Below are positions 61,702-64,000 of a stretch of DNA of 64,000 nucleotides, piece after piece; the stretch's first letter is position 1, and each line of letters starts with the position of its first letter. The stretch is from Rhodothermales bacterium (GTDB lineage: Bacteria; Bacteroidota; Rhodothermia; Rhodothermales; Bin80): positions 1 through 64,000 of the forward strand of contig JAJEDR010000074.1 of the NCBI GenBank assembly GCA_022821385.1. The letters are read 5' to 3'. The notes below the pieces were generated by a model, which was not told where the DNA came from, did no database searches, and saw nothing but the letters and a program-made list of their open reading frames with translations. A program made the translations under genes and the position numbers.

Positions 61702-62934
61702 TTACGCTGCTGCAGGGGCATTCTGATACGGCGCTAACGCCTGTTCAAACGAGGCTGTGCCCTCGAAAAATGCCACCACTTTGCGAATCACTTCATCCAT
61801 TAACATCTCAGGGCAGGATGCCCCCGAAGTCAGTGCGATCGATGTTGGACGGCCCGTAGGCATCCAATTTACGGTTGTGCGCACTTCCTTGGCCTGATAG
61901 TCATAATGATGTATCCGGTTCCTGTCTGCAATATCATCGGCGCTCCCTATAAAATATGTGGGAACCACCTCACTACATAAAGAAACTATCTGGCTGGTGT
62001 TTGAAGAGTTATATCCCCCAACGACGAGCGCCAAATCAAGTGGCCGATCCAGCAGCGCTTTCGCCGCTTCCTGATTTTCGTGAGTTGCGTAACAAAGCGT
62101 ATCGCTGGTGTCTACAAAATGATCCTTTGCACCATACCGCTCAACAATGGCTTCCCGCAAAACGCCCGCAACTGCCTGCGTCTCCCTCACCAACATTGTG
62201 GTCTGGTTCACAACACCGATGCGCACCAGATCAACGTCTGGATCAAAACCTTTACTGTAACGATTAGCAAACCGGTCGAAAAAATATTCTCGTCCCTCCT
62301 CACCACGGATCACTTTTGCCAAATCATTCGCCTCGGCAATATCCCGTACCACGACCACCGGAGCATGCTCCTTTGCATGCGAAAAGGTCGCACGCGACTC
62401 CTCATGAAGCCGCTTACCGTGAATAACTACAGTGTAACCCTTATCCCCTATCTGTGCACTCCGACGCCAGACCTTTTCGACAAACGGACAGGTCGTATTG
62501 TAAGTACGTACATCCACCCCCAAGACTTCAAGCTCTTCAAGAATTTCCAGCGTGGTCCCGAAGGCAGGAATGACAACGATGTCCTCACGGGAGAGCGTAC
62601 TGAAGGGAATTAACTGCTCCCCCATCGTTGAACGCAAGAACTGCATACCCCGTCGACGCAGATCATTGTTCACATGCGGATTGTGAATCATTTCCGAGAG
62701 CATGAACAATCGCCGATCTGGATTATCTGCAATTGCCTGGTAGGCAATTTCGACGGCGTTCTCCACACCAAAGCAAAAACTGAAATTCCTTGCAATCCAC
62801 AGGCGGAGAGATCCGAAGTCCAGAAGTGACGGCGAAATGTCCTTCTTCCGCGGATCTGCCGCCATTCGCGCGGTTTTAATCGCCGATATAATCGGACTAC
62901 GATAAAACTGCGGGATCTTGAAGGTCCGTGCCAT
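61702..62934 (-). CDS. ispH: 4-hydroxy-3-methylbut-2-enyl diphosphate reductase
   Basis: 410 residues from ATG 62934 (the track used TTG 62970). It is a long-form IspH. The three cysteine ligands of the iron-sulphur cluster lie in 'FSFCFGVENAVE', 'NTTCPFVEKVW' and 'SGASCPEMLMDE'. 'SEMIHNPHVNNDL' and 'DTSDTLCYATHENQEA' are conserved. It makes IPP and DMAPP in the last step of the MEP pathway, whose second enzyme, dxr, is in this window. A squalene/phytoene synthase lies directly upstream. Confidence 0.96.
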   Translation of the reverse strand: MARTFKIPQFYRSPIISAIKTARMAADPRKKDISPSLLDFGSLRLWIARNFSFCFGVENAVEIAYQAIADNPDRRLFMLSEMIHNPHVNNDLRRRGMQFLRSTMGEQLIPFSTLSREDIVVIPAFGTTLEILEELEVLGVDVRTYNTTCPFVEKVWRRSAQIGDKGYTVVIHGKRLHEESRATFSHAKEHAPVVVVRDIAEANDLAKVIRGEEGREYFFDRFANRYSKGFDPDVDLVRIGVVNQTTMLVRETQAVAGVLREAIVERYGAKDHFVDTSDTLCYATHENQEAAKALLDRPLDLALVVGGYNSSNTSQIVSLCSEVVPTYFIGSADDIADRNRIHHYDYQAKEVRTTVNWMPTGRPTSIALTSGASCPEMLMDEVIRKVVAFFEGTASFEQALAPYQNAPAAA

Positions 62935-63127
62935 TGTATTTGAGTCTCTTGCAAAACTCCTTGGTTGCAACTGATTCCTCGGCTGCTTCAGGGCATAAAT
63001 CAGCCAGTTAACCTAACTTACGCGGATGATGGCCATGGGTTCTGCGCTGCCTGCGAATCTGCACGCGATTTGCTTCTTGTAAAGCCTCAATGTAGCGAAC
63101 CTTGTCTACAACCTGTAAGGAGGCAGT

Positions 63128-64000
63128 TTAGGCACGGGGCAGATTGCGGCCAAGGAAATAAAACAGAGTCTTCAGGGCAATATCTGAACGTGCGAGCGCG
63201 CTCGTAGATACGACGACGGCTTTGACAGTACGCCGCGGGATTTTTACTTCCCGACCACTCTTGAATGTTGGTCTGCCGTATATACGCCGCAGGGTCGGAA
63301 GGGCCATCCCGAGTGCCCACAGACAGAAACGCCGGATTCCGGTTTCGTGAGATGGGATCAGAAGAATGTACCGGAGGGCGTTATCGAGGTGGTCTCTTGT
63401 AATTGCAATGAGTTCGTTTAAGCCTTGGGTAAATCGAGGATCCGTGTGGTTTTTAGAGAGCGAACTAAGATCAAAATCGTAAGCAAGAAAAATGCTCTGC
63501 GGGAGCCAACATGCACCGCGGTCGTGATCCTCCCACACATCTTTGAGGATATTGGTCATTTGAAGACCCTGCCCAAACGAGGACGATAGGGCAAAGAGAT
63601 CTTTTTTTCGCGCACCGATCTCGGCGGAATAGTCGCAGAACAGCTCGGTCAGCATTTCGCCGACAACTCCCGCAACGTAGTAGCAATAACTGTTTAATTG
63701 CTCAAGGTCATTAAGTCCTTTAAGGTTCGCACCTTCTTGAAAGACAGCCATGCCATCTGCCATGATGTTCACACACCGTTGGAGGATTTGCTGCTGAGAC
63801 ATAGAAAAACTCTGTGTAATCCGTATGACTCGGGGGGTGTTGATGATTAGGTCGTGCTCGTATTCAGTTGCTGAGAGCGTGAGCAGACCAGAAAGTTCAT
63901 GGGCAAACGCCTGCGCATCACTACGGCCTTCAACAACGCCGATCCAGCGATCTGAGAACTCACGTTTTTGCAATGGCGAGAGCGCTTCTTCGTCCTCAAT
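63128..64000 (-). CDS. Squalene/phytoene synthase-family protein (5' end outside window)
   Basis: The track starts at TTG 63973, but the frame stays open to the right edge, and the extra residues 'IEDEEALSPL' fit the first Asp-rich motif 'DTIEDE' of this family. The second motif 'NILKDVWEDHDRGACWLP' is near residue 150 of the visible part, and 'LNSYCYYVAGVVGEM' is typical. So the gene is truncated by the window, not short. It condenses two prenyl diphosphates head-to-head; squalene and phytoene synthases cannot be separated here. It lies beside ispH. Confidence 0.9.
   Translation of the reverse strand: MEDEEALSPLQKREFSDRWIGVVEGRSDAQAFAHELSGLLTLSATEYEHDLIINTPRVIRITQSFSMSQQQILQRCVNIMADGMAVFQEGANLKGLNDLEQLNSYCYYVAGVVGEMLTELFCDYSAEIGARKKDLFALSSSFGQGLQMTNILKDVWEDHDRGACWLPQSIFLAYDFDLSSLSKNHTDPRFTQGLNELIAITRDHLDNALRYILLIPSHETGIRRFCLWALGMALPTLRRIYGRPTFKSGREVKIPRRTVKAVVVSTSALARSDIALKTLFYFLGRNLPRA

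Overview
The window looks like a chromosome segment of a Bacteroidota/Rhodothermota-type bacterium of moderate GC. This rests on gene content, not on a marker gene. It has two TonB-dependent receptors (one preceded by a carboxypeptidase-regulatory-like domain and followed by a DUF4249 lipoprotein), a DUF4175 coiled-coil protein, a PorT-like beta-barrel, the order dxr-rseP-bamA-skp-skp, and a TPR protein paired with the Bacteroidota family often mislabelled 'asparagine synthetase B'. Shine-Dalgarno sequences are weak or absent at most starts.

Layout. 1-3.3 kb: the N-terminal 660 codons of a Type ISP-like restriction/helicase enzyme on the minus strand (absent from the ORF track because it leaves the window), then about 1.3 kb without clear genes that holds a tandem hairpin array. 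3.3-9.7 kb: small membrane protein, fucose/arabinose-isomerase-like protein, DUF4342 protein coupled to a PLP-dependent dehydratase, and a DsbD-like/redoxin pair. 10-18.2 kb (minus): dxr, rseP, bamA, two Skp/OmpH chaperones, panB and surE, that is, outer-membrane biogenesis with isoprenoid and pantothenate steps. 18.2-27.4 kb (plus): TPR protein, 'AsnB-like' secreted protein, acyl-CoA thioesterase, RmlD-like reductase, serS, TonB receptor, DUF4249 lipoprotein. 27.4-41.3 kb: YbdK-type ligase, beta-barrel protein, pyrF, a monooxygenase-fold protein, second TonB receptor, lipoprotein, glgC, DUF4175, DCC protein, chrA, etfA/etfB.

41.3-53.1 kb (plus) is a tightly packed catabolic operon: Gfo/Idh oxidoreductase, CoA-transferase, enoyl-CoA hydratase-like protein, choline-dehydrogenase-like GMC enzyme, aldehyde dehydrogenase, a CUT1-type sugar ABC importer without its own ATPase, a second Cys-rich GMC enzyme and a SnoaL-like protein. 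It is divergent from etfBA, with a repeat-bearing intergenic region between them. 53.3-57.7 kb looks like a scar of gene transfer: a frameshifted PKD-domain remnant abuts a GC-rich cassette (NCS1-type permease, 58-aa membrane protein, L-rhamnose isomerase, 5' stub of rhamnulokinase), followed by decayed sequence. 57.7-58.9 kb: a cytosolic trypsin-like protease translationally coupled to a 13-codon leader ORF, a broken ORF, and tRNA-Leu(CAA). 58.9-64 kb (minus): M20 dipeptidase, two NTF2-like lipoproteins, ispH, and a squalene/phytoene synthase that leaves the window at the right edge.

Most of the window is ordinary chromosome. The parts deserving attention are the hairpin array beside the restriction enzyme, the TPR/'AsnB-like' pair of unknown function, the catabolic operon with its possible operator, and the transferred rhamnose cassette with the protease locus next to tRNA-Leu. 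I did not see a clear, complete, wholly new multi-gene system.
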